From Puniceicoccaceae bacterium K14 (GTDB lineage: Bacteria > Verrucomicrobiota > Verrucomicrobiia > Opitutales > Opitutaceae): DNA of 64,000 nt. The translations under genes and the position numbers were made by a program. The DNA lies in NCBI GenBank assembly GCA_022538095.1, contig JAKYXN010000009.1, forward strand, positions 1-64,000. The letters run 5' to 3'. The notes beneath the pieces are model-generated. The model had not been told where the DNA came from. It searched no databases and worked only from the letters and a program-made list of their open reading frames with translations. Of this stretch, positions 45,136-53,694 are shown in pieces (within the stretch, counting starts at the first letter, position 1; every line of letters begins with the position of its first letter).

Positions 45136-45894
45136 GTGAGCACGAATTTGCAGAATCTCGGCAAGCACCACGGTGGAGCGTGGAAGGTGGCGTATGCGGA
45201 CTTCGTGACCGCGATGATGGCTCTTTTCATGGTATTGTGGCTGACTTCGCAGGATGATGAGACTCGCAAGGAAATGGCGGACTTCTTCAAAGACCCTTAC
45301 AATACGCCTATGGAGAGTTCCATGGGCATGATGGAAAGCTCGGGCGAGGGCGATGGTGAATCCAATGCTGGGCAATCGAAAGGAAAAGCGGATATCGCTG
45401 ATGTGGAAATTCTTTACAGGATGGCCCAAGAATTCATGCGCTTGCTAAACGTTGACAATGTGGCTCCAGACGAGCGTCCAGTGGACATAGAAGTTGTTAG
45501 CGATGGGCTTCGAGTGACTTTATACAATCGCGATGCTTATCCATTCTTTGTCAAGGGTAGCACTCAGTTTACTGAATGGGGGACTTTTGTTATCGAAAAC
45601 ATGGCGTGGCTTTTGGAGCGACATGACTTTATGATCCGAATCGATGGGTATTCAGCTAGTGGGTTTGTCTCAAAGGACATGGATTACACGGAGTGGGAAT
45701 TGTCAACCGGTCGAGCGAATGCGACGCGGCGTTATTTGCAGTACTATCGTGTAACGCCGGAGCGCTTTACAAGTGTCACCGGTTACGGGAGCACCAAACC
45801 GTTGCCGCAAATAGAGCCTGAAGCGGAATCTAATAACCGAGTAGCAATCAGCCTTGTTTTAAACGAGAGTTTCAACAAGTATGACGGCATCTAG
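45136..45894 (+). CDS. motB: Flagellar stator protein MotB, divergent peptidoglycan-binding motif
   Basis: 252 residues with a GTG start. N-terminal HHGGAWKVAYADFVTAMMAL carries the essential channel aspartate (Asp22). The plug is followed by an OmpA-like domain, recognisable from the WELSTGRANATRRYL segment and VTGYGSTKPL, but the usual GHTDN motif is replaced by DGYSASG. Anchors the stator to the cell wall. Stator ion type cannot be told. Confidence 0.94.
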   Translation: MSTNLQNLGKHHGGAWKVAYADFVTAMMALFMVLWLTSQDDETRKEMADFFKDPYNTPMESSMGMMESSGEGDGESNAGQSKGKADIADVEILYRMAQEFMRLLNVDNVAPDERPVDIEVVSDGLRVTLYNRDAYPFFVKGSTQFTEWGTFVIENMAWLLERHDFMIRIDGYSASGFVSKDMDYTEWELSTGRANATRRYLQYYRVTPERFTSVTGYGSTKPLPQIEPEAESNNRVAISLVLNESFNKYDGI

Positions 45895-45905
45895 ACAAAA
45901 TCGAG

Positions 45906-46157
45906 ATGGATAGCTTTTTATCAGGTAGAGAACATTTGGGTGAAAAACCGAAAGCGAAGGAGCAACTTTCGCTGGCGCCTCAACCCTTGGATGCCTTGCA
46001 GGAATCGGATGTAGACGACTCATCGGAGTTAGCCGAAGTTTGCGGCGAATCTGGTACTAAAGTGCAGTACGTTAGTGAGGCGGGACGAGTTGTTAAGATC
46101 TTGGTTACCTGCAATTGCGGTCAAGTTACGGAAATCGACTGCAAGTACGAATTGTAG
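45906..46157 (+). CDS. Small Cys-containing protein downstream of motB
   Basis: 83 residues. Acidic N-terminal half; C-terminal part GRVVKILVTCNCGQVTEIDC carries three cysteines (CNC and a final C), with another (VCGES) earlier. The spacing suggests a small metal-binding or redox module, not a recognised family. Eleven bases behind motB and thus likely in the FliA-controlled transcript. Confidence 0.6.
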   Translation: MDSFLSGREHLGEKPKAKEQLSLAPQPLDALQESDVDDSSELAEVCGESGTKVQYVSEAGRVVKILVTCNCGQVTEIDCKYEL

Positions 46158-46179
46158 GTTATTATTAGCCGGATTAGGG

Positions 46180-46186
46180 TAGGCAA
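46180..46186 (+). promoter_or_regulatory. TAGGCAA motif upstream of flgF sigma-54 promoter
   Basis: TAGGCAA 61 bp before the -24 element. The 21 bases ending here keep a GCC in the left half as in the perfect flgD palindrome (31740-31760), so an imperfect version of the same site is possible. Confidence 0.3.
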
Positions 46187-46245
46187 AAATTGTCCATCGA
46201 TTGTTGCTTATTCTTAAGTATATGCAGATAAGTGATTTATGACTT

Positions 46246-46261
46246 TGGCATGTCTGTTGCT
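46246..46261 (+). promoter_or_regulatory. Sigma-54 promoter of flgF operon
   Basis: TGGCAT-GTCTG-TTGCT, nearly identical to the flgD promoter, with GG and GC 10 bp apart. Predicted start about 46272, three bases before the flgF ATG at 46275. Confidence 0.82.
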
Positions 46262-46274
46262 ATGTAACGGACAA

Positions 46275-47027
46275 ATGTTGAACGGAGTCTATCAAAACGC
46301 AGCGGCCATGACAGGATTAGAATCCTGGAATAATGGAATTGCCCAAAACCTTTCCCAGTCTATGGCTCCGGGGTATAAGCAAGCGTCTGTAAGTTTTGAA
46401 GGGAAGACGACTGGCTTGATGGCGTATCAGAGTGCAAATGGTAAAGCCGGTTTCGCTGAATCTGTGACTGCTACGTCACAGGCAACGACAGACTTTACGC
46501 AAGGGACGCTCCGTCATACAGGAGACGCTTTCGAATTCGCACTTGAAGAGGAAGGCTTCTTCGAGCTCCGCAGACCCGACGGCGAATTGGTTTACACGCG
46601 AGATGGGCAATTCCACGTTAACAATGAAGGGGAATTGGTGAGCAAACAGGGCTATCATGTGATGTCCGATACCCGTAACGAAATTACTTTGATCCCAGAC
46701 GGCGGCGAGCTGTCAGGGGAGCTTGATGGAACACTCAAGCAAAACGGTCAAACGATAGGAAAGATTGGCGTGCAAGTTGCGGCTGACCCTTCGCAGCTTG
46801 TTAGATCTCATGGAGGTTTCGCTCTTCCGGAGGATTCGGATATGGAGCTCTATCAAACCGAATCCAAAATTCGACAAGGCTACTTAGAGAGTAGCAATGT
46901 ATCTGCGACCAAAGAAATGGTCAATCTTATTAACGTATCGCGATCCTTTCAACTAAACCAACGTGCGATCAGCAACCACGATGACCTGCTCGGAAAAGCA
47001 ATTCGAAGCCTTGGCGGGAACACGTAG
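46275..47027 (+). CDS. flgF: Flagellar rod protein FlgF
   Basis: About 250 residues from ATG 46275. An in-frame ATG at 46239 lies upstream of the sigma-54 start point and would add 12 hydrophobic residues, so it is rejected. YQNAAAMTGLESWNNGIAQN is a weakly conserved rod N-terminus; DAFEFALEEEGFFELRRPDG and the C-terminal NVSATKEMVNLINVSRSFQL are typical of FlgF. Proximal rod component; its order before flgG supports FlgF. Confidence 0.88.
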   Translation: MLNGVYQNAAAMTGLESWNNGIAQNLSQSMAPGYKQASVSFEGKTTGLMAYQSANGKAGFAESVTATSQATTDFTQGTLRHTGDAFEFALEEEGFFELRRPDGELVYTRDGQFHVNNEGELVSKQGYHVMSDTRNEITLIPDGGELSGELDGTLKQNGQTIGKIGVQVAADPSQLVRSHGGFALPEDSDMELYQTESKIRQGYLESSNVSATKEMVNLINVSRSFQLNQRAISNHDDLLGKAIRSLGGNT

Positions 47028-47063
47028 TCAATTTTAAATTACTGAACACAAGAATATAGAGTT

Positions 47064-47843
47064 ATGAGTATTTCACTTTATTCAGCAGCCAGCGGTATGG
47101 AAAGTCAGCAGACGAACCTAAACGTAATATCGAACAACATCGCGAACGTTAACACCACTGGATTCAAAAAGAGCAAAGTAGAGTTTCAGGATATGTTCTA
47201 CCAGCAGAAGGCATCGGTAGGGGCAGATGCGGGAGGCAATATCCGTCCGACGGGTGTTCAGATTGGTAGCGGTACCCAAGTTGTCTCTACAGCGAAGGTA
47301 TTCACTCAGGGATCAGTAAATCAGACAGGCGAGAATATGGATTTAGCGATCGTGGGTGATGGCTTTTTCCAGGTGGATGACCCTAGTGGGGGAAATCTCT
47401 ATACGCGTGACGGAGCTCTCAAAGTGGGACCCGATGGTATTGTGGTGAATAGTCAAGGGATGACGTTGACCGGATTTCCACAAGTTCCCGCAGGAACAAC
47501 TGATATTTCATTTTCAGAAAGTGGAGAAGTTACGTTCTTGAGTGATGGGGCAATTGTTGGCACGGGTGAACTCGATCTTGCCAGATTTAGAAACCCGGCA
47601 GGCCTCCTTCCTATTGGAGGCAATTTGTTCCAAGAAACTGAGGCAAGTGGAACGCCTACGTTGGGAGACCCTGGAACCAATGGAGTGGGTACTATCCAAC
47701 AAGGTTACTTGGAGACTTCCAATGTAAATATCGTTGAAGAAATGGTTAATATGATTATGGCGCAACGAGCGTATGAAGTGAACTCGAAGTCGATTCAGAC
47801 ATCAGACTCTATGCTACAACAAATAGCCCAGATCAAACGATAA
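47064..47843 (+). CDS. flgG: Flagellar distal rod protein FlgG
   Basis: 259 residues, close to the usual FlgG length. NVISNNIANVNTTGFKKSKV, MDLAIVGDGFFQV, NLYTRDGALKVGPDG and the end NVNIVEEMVNMIMAQRAYEV are diagnostic. Forms the distal rod. Stop overlaps the flgA start. Confidence 0.97.
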   Translation: MSISLYSAASGMESQQTNLNVISNNIANVNTTGFKKSKVEFQDMFYQQKASVGADAGGNIRPTGVQIGSGTQVVSTAKVFTQGSVNQTGENMDLAIVGDGFFQVDDPSGGNLYTRDGALKVGPDGIVVNSQGMTLTGFPQVPAGTTDISFSESGEVTFLSDGAIVGTGELDLARFRNPAGLLPIGGNLFQETEASGTPTLGDPGTNGVGTIQQGYLETSNVNIVEEMVNMIMAQRAYEVNSKSIQTSDSMLQQIAQIKR

Positions 47844-48652
47844 TGAATAAAGTAATTGTATCCATTATTTTATTTTTTTCACCTGCAGGTGCGTCTTACT
47901 CTAGTTTAGACGCGATCTTGGCACCGCTTCCAGATCCTATTGTTCTCGCTGAGGACGTAGCGGTGAGCGAGGAATCGTACTCGGAAACCACTAAAGTAGT
48001 TGAGAAACCGTTTTTCCCAATTACGGCTGCTGATTTGAGAGAAGCAATTAGCAATGAGCTTTCGGACATAATGAGCCCTAGCACGGAACTAACTTTGATA
48101 CCGCTACGTACTCTTCCGGATCTTAGTAATCACTCAAAGCCATTTAGCCTCAGATTAATTTCGTACCCAGGGCGATTGTCTCGAGCCAATATGTTACTTC
48201 GTTTCCAAGTGGAGAACGAAAAAGGGTTGGTCGGTGAATATTCAGCTCCATTCAGAGCGCACCTTTATTCGAATGTCTTCTATATTCAGACGAACTTAAA
48301 AGCCGGAGAGATTGCAGCTGCTTCGGACTTAGAAGTTAGAAGGGCTGATCTATTGGTCGAATCTTCAGCAATCCCAGCAGACCCAAAACAACTCGAACGT
48401 CATGAATACAGTCGCAACCTTAATTCAGGGAGAGTTCTACAGTGGGCAGATCTTACCGAACGCTCGATTATAAAAAAAGGAGAAGTCGTGGAGGTTAATG
48501 CCAAGAGTGGTTTGTTAGCGATATCAACTCGGGCGATTGCGCGACAAAATGGAGTAGAAGGAGACTTTATTGTCTTGAGAAATTTGGACTCTAATAAGGA
48601 GTTTTCAGGATTAGTTGTATCTGAAAATAAAGTACAAGTTAAATTTAGATAA
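47843..48652 (+). CDS. flgA: Flagellar P-ring assembly chaperone FlgA
   Basis: 269 residues with a signal peptide (KVIVSIILFFSPAGA). The C-terminal SAF-like region (LKAGEIAAASDLEVRRADLL, LNSGRVLQWADL, KKGEVVEVNAKSGLLAIST) identifies FlgA, which helps FlgI assemble in the periplasm. Overlaps flgG and flgH by one base each. Confidence 0.92.
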   Translation: MNKVIVSIILFFSPAGASYSSLDAILAPLPDPIVLAEDVAVSEESYSETTKVVEKPFFPITAADLREAISNELSDIMSPSTELTLIPLRTLPDLSNHSKPFSLRLISYPGRLSRANMLLRFQVENEKGLVGEYSAPFRAHLYSNVFYIQTNLKAGEIAAASDLEVRRADLLVESSAIPADPKQLERHEYSRNLNSGRVLQWADLTERSIIKKGEVVEVNAKSGLLAISTRAIARQNGVEGDFIVLRNLDSNKEFSGLVVSENKVQVKFR

Positions 48653-49266
48653 TGAGAATTTTGAAGATACTACTTACGGTCGTTTTGGCTTTGGCCGCTC
48701 TTTCATCCGCCTATGCGACATCTTTGTGGAAATCAAAAGCGAACAGCGAAAAAAGTATGTTTGCTGATAGAAGAGCATCCAATGTCGGTGACATCCTGAT
48801 GGTGGTCATCTCCGAGTCTACTTCAATGGCGAAGCAGAGACAGAATGCATCTTCGAATAATAACAATAAGCAATTAGGCTTTGATGGGTTCTCAATTCCG
48901 TTTTTAGGGATAGGGAGTGGTAGTCAATTACCCAATGTTGAGTATGTTACGACCGATTCCTTCTCTGGAGATGGTAGCCTGTCGGATACAAGTAGCATCG
49001 ATTCGAACCTGGCAGTCATGGTCGTAGACAAGCTTCCCAATGGAAATTTGATTATAGAAGGTGCCAAGAAAGTGGATATGGGTGGGGAGGTTCAATATGC
49101 GATTGTTCGAGGAATCGTACGTGGAGACGATATCACAATGAGCAATACAGTTGATTCTTCGTATATCGCGAATGCTCAAGTGACCTTTATGTCGAAGGGA
49201 GAAATCGAAAAAAATCAAAAGAAAGGTCTCATTCCGAGGCTTTTGGATCCTTTAAATCTTTGGTGA
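48652..49266 (+). CDS. flgH: Flagellar L-ring protein FlgH without lipobox
   Basis: 204 residues. ADRRASNVGDILMVVISEST and KLPNGNLIIEGAKKVDMGGE are FlgH signatures. FlgH normally is an outer-membrane lipoprotein with an LxxC signal. Here the signal peptide LALAALSSAYATS carries no cysteine, so it should be a non-lipidated secreted protein. Presence of FlgH indicates an outer membrane. Confidence 0.94.
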   Translation: MRILKILLTVVLALAALSSAYATSLWKSKANSEKSMFADRRASNVGDILMVVISESTSMAKQRQNASSNNNNKQLGFDGFSIPFLGIGSGSQLPNVEYVTTDSFSGDGSLSDTSSIDSNLAVMVVDKLPNGNLIIEGAKKVDMGGEVQYAIVRGIVRGDDITMSNTVDSSYIANAQVTFMSKGEIEKNQKKGLIPRLLDPLNLW

Positions 49267-49292
49267 TCTTTTTAGTCATTAACCTGCACCTA

Positions 49293-50387
49293 GTGAAACG
49301 TTACTATACAGTTTTTTTTATTCTATTTGTCACCTCCGTGACTTATGCAACGCGCATAAAAGATTTGGCAATCCTTGAAGGGGGACGTGATAACCAGTTG
49401 ATCGGATATGGTATTGTCGTTGGCTTGTCTGGGGATGGGGATTCTGGCTCTGAGTTAACTATCAATAGCGTAGCCAACTCTTTGCAGCGATTTGGGATTA
49501 ATGTAGATCCTGAGGAACTGAAGTCAGATAATGTGGCCGCAGTTATGTTAACCGCAGACATCCCAGCGTTTTCTCGCGAAGGAACGCGTATCGATGTTAC
49601 CGTTTCATCAATGGGAGATGCAGAGAGTCTTCAGGGTGGGGTGCTTTTACAAACTCCACTTATTGGCGCGGACGGAGACGTTTACGCCGTCGCTCAGGGG
49701 CAAATCGCAGTAGGCGGATTTATCGGTGGCGGTGCCGGAGCAGGGGGAGCGACTGTACAGAAGAATCACCCTACGGTAGGAATCATCACTAACGGGGCGA
49801 TTGTGGAAAGAGAGATCCCGGCAAATGTTGCCGAGACAGGTCTTCTAAATTTTATTCTTTTGAACCCTGACTATACAACTGCTTCAAAAGTTAAGGAAGC
49901 GATCAATACAGTTTTTCCATCTAGTGCAATCGCATTGGACTCGACGGCCATTCGTGTGGCCATCCCCGAGATTTTCGATGGCAAAGAAGTCGATTTTATT
50001 TCTGCGATTGGAGCGATTAATGTGTCTCCGGATACGCCGGCTCGGATAGTAATAAACGAAAGAACGGGTACAATCGTAGCCACTGCTGGAGTACGTGTAT
50101 CCACGGTTGCGGTTAGTCATGGGGCCTTGACTATTACGGTGGAGAACAATCAAAACGTTTCCCAGCCGAACGCATTTAGCGAAGGAGGGGAAACCGAAGT
50201 GACGCCAACGCAAAACACTTCTGTGTCAGAATCAGTAGGACAATTTGCTATTGTAGAAGACTTTCCAACCATCAACGAAGTAATCGCTGCTCTCAACATG
50301 TTGGGGGTGACTACGCGAGAAATGATGTCTATTTTTCAGGCTATGAAGAGTGCTGGCGCACTTCAAGCTGAGTTGATAATTGAATAG
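49293..50387 (+). CDS. flgI: Flagellar P-ring protein FlgI
   Basis: About 364 residues from the GTG at 49293, preferred because it gives a proper signal peptide (KRYYTVFFILFVTSVTYA). A TTG at 49260 overlapping flgH would add 11 residues. RIKDLAILEGGRDNQLIGYG, GLSGDGDS and the end TTREMMSIFQAMKSAGALQA are typical FlgI. Forms the P ring around the rod in the periplasm. Confidence 0.95.
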   Translation: MKRYYTVFFILFVTSVTYATRIKDLAILEGGRDNQLIGYGIVVGLSGDGDSGSELTINSVANSLQRFGINVDPEELKSDNVAAVMLTADIPAFSREGTRIDVTVSSMGDAESLQGGVLLQTPLIGADGDVYAVAQGQIAVGGFIGGGAGAGGATVQKNHPTVGIITNGAIVEREIPANVAETGLLNFILLNPDYTTASKVKEAINTVFPSSAIALDSTAIRVAIPEIFDGKEVDFISAIGAINVSPDTPARIVINERTGTIVATAGVRVSTVAVSHGALTITVENNQNVSQPNAFSEGGETEVTPTQNTSVSESVGQFAIVEDFPTINEVIAALNMLGVTTREMMSIFQAMKSAGALQAELIIE

Positions 50388-50388
50388 T

Positions 50389-50718
50389 ATGGATATAGCA
50401 CCTACAGGTTTATCAGGAAGTGACGGAATGGCTTGGAAATCCGAAATGCTTACGGGCAATTTGGAGAAACAGCAGCAAGTCGATGAGCTGGCAAAGGAGT
50501 TTGAAAACATACTTGTAAGACAATTTTTGGACAAGGCATTAACCCCAATGGACAAGGACAGTGGAATGTTTGGGATGAAATCGAGTCCTATGTACGAACA
50601 TTTAGTAAAAGATACGCTGGCAAATAGCATTACAGGACAAAAGTCGCTTGGCTTTTCTTCGGTGTTGCAGACTCAGCTGCTAAATGAAGCTGATAATCTC
50701 AAAACGGATACGAAATAG
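50389..50718 (+). CDS. flgJ: Rod-binding protein FlgJ (N-terminal domain only)
   Basis: About 109 residues from ATG 50389, one base after the flgI stop. ELAKEFENILVRQFLDKAL and GMFGMKSSPMYEHLVKDTLA match the FlgJ rod-scaffold domain. The peptidoglycan hydrolase half found in enterics is missing, so a separate muramidase must open the wall. Follows flgI as usual. Confidence 0.88.
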   Translation: MDIAPTGLSGSDGMAWKSEMLTGNLEKQQQVDELAKEFENILVRQFLDKALTPMDKDSGMFGMKSSPMYEHLVKDTLANSITGQKSLGFSSVLQTQLLNEADNLKTDTK

Positions 50719-51228
50719 ATGAATACAGATCTTAACCAAGAAGACTGGGATCCATTACTGGAGCTCCTTCGAGAAGAAGTTCAAGAATACGGAGGCCTTT
50801 ACAATTTGCTGGAGCGTCAACAAAGGGAAGTCTTCGAACGTGCCCCTGAGTCTGTTATGTCCACCAACGAAGAGGTAGAGCATTATATGGGACAAATGGG
50901 ATTGCTTCGTGAACGCCGAGAAGAACAGGTTGTGCTCATGGCCAATCGATTCGGTTGTGACACGGATTTGTCTTTGTCGAACATGCTCGATTATTTTCCA
51001 GAATTTATTCGTCCCTTGCTTAAAGCATTGATCGATGAAATTAACGAAATGGTTCGCCGTACTCGCAGAAAAGCGAGGCAGAATTTCTTGTTGTTGTCCC
51101 GTACGATGGAGCTCACTCAAGAGGCAATTAGCTCTTTGCAGCCGGATAACTATACCAAGACGTATAGCCGCAAAGGCAAGGTGGGTATGACTGGCAAGAT
51201 GCCTACTCGATATAAGGCGTTTGTTTAG
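50719..51228 (+). CDS. flgN: FlgN-like chaperone for FlgK and FlgL
   Basis: 169 residues, fully helical by composition, with LLEREQQ-like LLERQQREVFERAPESVMST near the N-terminus and TRRKARQNFLLLSRTMELTQ in the C-terminal part. Position between flgJ and flgK fits FlgN, the cytoplasmic chaperone of hook-filament junction proteins. Identified by size, helical character and place. Confidence 0.75.
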   Translation: MNTDLNQEDWDPLLELLREEVQEYGGLYNLLERQQREVFERAPESVMSTNEEVEHYMGQMGLLRERREEQVVLMANRFGCDTDLSLSNMLDYFPEFIRPLLKALIDEINEMVRRTRRKARQNFLLLSRTMELTQEAISSLQPDNYTKTYSRKGKVGMTGKMPTRYKAFV

Positions 51229-51267
51229 GAGCTGTATTCGCAGTAACCGATTTAGCACGACGAAGAA

Positions 51268-52716
51268 ATGGGAAATATATTTGGAGATTTATCAAATGCG
51301 ACTAAGGCGTTAAACGCGCATCGCTTTGGTGTTACCACAGCTGGTAGCAATATCTCGAATGTAAATAACCCGGAGTACTCGCGCCAACAAGCAATCTTAG
51401 GTGATCGTGGCACGACCATGACTCTTGAAGGTCCTGTGAGCCTAGGAGTCGAAGTTTTAGGTTTTTCACAAACTAGAGACGCTGTATTAGATAAAGAACT
51501 TCTTCGTGAGACAAGCTTGAACAGTTCGTTGACTGCTAAGTCTGAAGCATTGCAAAAAGCCGAAGCGAGCACTGGGCAAGAAATTAGCCGAATCGGAGAC
51601 TCTGCGTTTGTGGATAGCGCGAGTGGATCGAGCTCTGGCGGGTTTGCTGAGGTTTTGAACGACTTTTTCAATAGCTTTCACGCTCTATCAGCGAATCCTT
51701 CTTCTGACGCGGAGAAAGAGGCATTGATGCAAGAAGCTGATATCCTCACCAATAATATGAATGTAACTGCTGAGAGATTCAGTGACTTGCAGGAAGATTT
51801 AACATTTCAAGTTGAAACGGATGTCGCGGAAGCGAATGCGTTGATCGCGCAGATTGCAGAATTGAATACGGAGATTGCTCGAGCGGAAGCGTCCCACGCT
51901 GGACAGGCTCTCTCGCTGAGAGATGAAAGACAGGGACGTTTGGAAGATTTGTCTGAGTTGGTTGAGATCCAGACCGAGGAGATAACTGGCAGCAGTGGAC
52001 AGATCCGAGTAACACTTTATCCGTCTGATGGTGGATACGCAGTGGATTTGGTAGAACATGGGCGCTATAGCACAATTGAATTTGATAACTCAGTTGAAGG
52101 ATCTCCCAAGTTTTTCCTTAGTGACTCTGACAATACTCAAGTTAAGATAGAGGGTGGGAGTGTCCATGGAGCATTGGAAGCTCGGGATGGAGCGATGGCT
52201 GATTACATGAATCAGTTAGACAACCTTGCAGAGCAGATAGTGACGGAAATCAATGCTTTGTACAGCGATAATGGTACATTCAGTAACTTCTTCTCGGATA
52301 CAGGAGGAGCGAACGAATTGACTGCTGCTGGAATAAGCCTCGATTCGACACTTTCTACAACCACTCTTCGTACAACAAATGACGCAAATCAGTTTAGTGG
52401 AGACAACGAGCTGATTCTAGCAATTGCGGAGCTAGACGAGGTGAAATTTTCCTCATTGGGAGAACGAACATTTAGCAGTTATTACCGTGCCACAGTTTCG
52501 GATCTGGCTGCAGAGGTATCGGCAGTCGACTCACAATTAGAGGATGAGCAGGTAGTTTTAGACCTTCTTCTACAACAACGAGATTCAGTGTCAGGTGTAT
52601 CCATTGACGAGGAAATGACTGATATGATGAAATTTCAGAGAGCTTATGAAGCTACAGGTAAGTTGATCGCTGCAATCGATGAAATGCTCGATGTTGTAAT
52701 AAATCGACTAATATAA
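51268..52716 (+). CDS. flgK: Hook-filament junction protein FlgK (HAP1)
   Basis: 482 residues. TAGSNISNVNNPEYSRQQAI at the N-terminus; LNDFFNSFHALSANPSSDAE; C-terminal EEMTDMMKFQRAYEATGKLI. These mark FlgK, a flagellin-like junction subunit. A small RBS-like GAAGAA precedes the ATG. Confidence 0.96.
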   Translation: MGNIFGDLSNATKALNAHRFGVTTAGSNISNVNNPEYSRQQAILGDRGTTMTLEGPVSLGVEVLGFSQTRDAVLDKELLRETSLNSSLTAKSEALQKAEASTGQEISRIGDSAFVDSASGSSSGGFAEVLNDFFNSFHALSANPSSDAEKEALMQEADILTNNMNVTAERFSDLQEDLTFQVETDVAEANALIAQIAELNTEIARAEASHAGQALSLRDERQGRLEDLSELVEIQTEEITGSSGQIRVTLYPSDGGYAVDLVEHGRYSTIEFDNSVEGSPKFFLSDSDNTQVKIEGGSVHGALEARDGAMADYMNQLDNLAEQIVTEINALYSDNGTFSNFFSDTGGANELTAAGISLDSTLSTTTLRTTNDANQFSGDNELILAIAELDEVKFSSLGERTFSSYYRATVSDLAAEVSAVDSQLEDEQVVLDLLLQQRDSVSGVSIDEEMTDMMKFQRAYEATGKLIAAIDEMLDVVINRLI

Positions 52717-52749
52717 GTATTGGTATCCAGAAATTAGTATTCCCACGCT

Positions 52750-53664
52750 ATGAGAGTTACAAATAACACTTTTCCTGATTCACTACTGCGTTATCTGCAG
52801 TCGTCGACCATGGAAATGAATACACTTTCTAACCAGGCAGCTAATGGTCAGCGTATCAACAAGCTCTCTGATGACTCCGCTTCTGCAAACCGAATCCTTG
52901 ATATGCAGGAGGAAAAGGGGCGCATAACTCAATACACGAGGAATTCGGAACGAGCTGAGAACATTAACAATACAACGATTTCTCAGCTGAATAACCTCCT
53001 TGCTACTTCTGAAAGAATCAATGAAATCGCGGTTCTTTCGAATGATTTGAAGGGTGAAGAGGGCTTGCAAGCGTATGCCGAGGAAGTCAATGAATTGATT
53101 GAGCACGCGTTGCAAAGCGTTAACTCGAGGTTCAATGGTGAATATATTTTTGGGGGTATTGCCAGTGGCAACCCACCGTTTGAAGTGAATACAGACGCCG
53201 ATGGACATATCGTAGAACCGGCAACAGGCGACGCTGTTACTTATGTCGGAGCTGAAGATGGCCCCTCATTCCATCTTTCAGAAACCGGAAAAGTCGAGCC
53301 GTTCACTGACGGAGATACGAACCGAAAATTTAGTGATTTCCTTAATCGAATGGTAGAGCTTCGCGATGCGTTGGAAAGCGGAAACTCCAATGCGGTAACT
53401 CAAACAATGCGTGAAGATCTCGAGGCTTCGGAGGATGACCTGATTTTTACATTGAGTCGTCAAGGTTCAGTTCAAATGCGTATCGATTTCGATAAGAATT
53501 TGAATGAGCAACGATTTTCGGACTTGGAATCCAATATTTCTGCGGAAGCGGATGTGGACATAGCCCAGGTTATGGTTATGTTAACGCAAGCGCAGACATC
53601 CTACCAGGCGACCTTGCAAAGTGCGGGACAGATTCTCAATTCTTCGCTCTTGGACTACGTCTAA
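52750..53664 (+). CDS. flgL: Hook-filament junction protein FlgL (HAP3)
   Basis: 304 residues. MRVTNNTFPDSLLRYLQSST with NQAANGQRINKLSDDSASAN at the N-terminus, GEYIFGGIASGNPPF in the middle, and C-terminal QAQTSYQATLQSAGQILNSS. Typical FlgL. Precedes fliW by 30 bp. Confidence 0.96.
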   Translation: MRVTNNTFPDSLLRYLQSSTMEMNTLSNQAANGQRINKLSDDSASANRILDMQEEKGRITQYTRNSERAENINNTTISQLNNLLATSERINEIAVLSNDLKGEEGLQAYAEEVNELIEHALQSVNSRFNGEYIFGGIASGNPPFEVNTDADGHIVEPATGDAVTYVGAEDGPSFHLSETGKVEPFTDGDTNRKFSDFLNRMVELRDALESGNSNAVTQTMREDLEASEDDLIFTLSRQGSVQMRIDFDKNLNEQRFSDLESNISAEADVDIAQVMVMLTQAQTSYQATLQSAGQILNSSLLDYV

Positions 53665-53694
53665 ATTCTAAAACGCCTTTATAAATATACGACA

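Noticed and set aside
46239-46274. ATG at 46239 as the flgF start
   Set aside because: The sigma-54 -24/-12 elements (46246-46261) lie downstream of it, so it would not be in the transcript.
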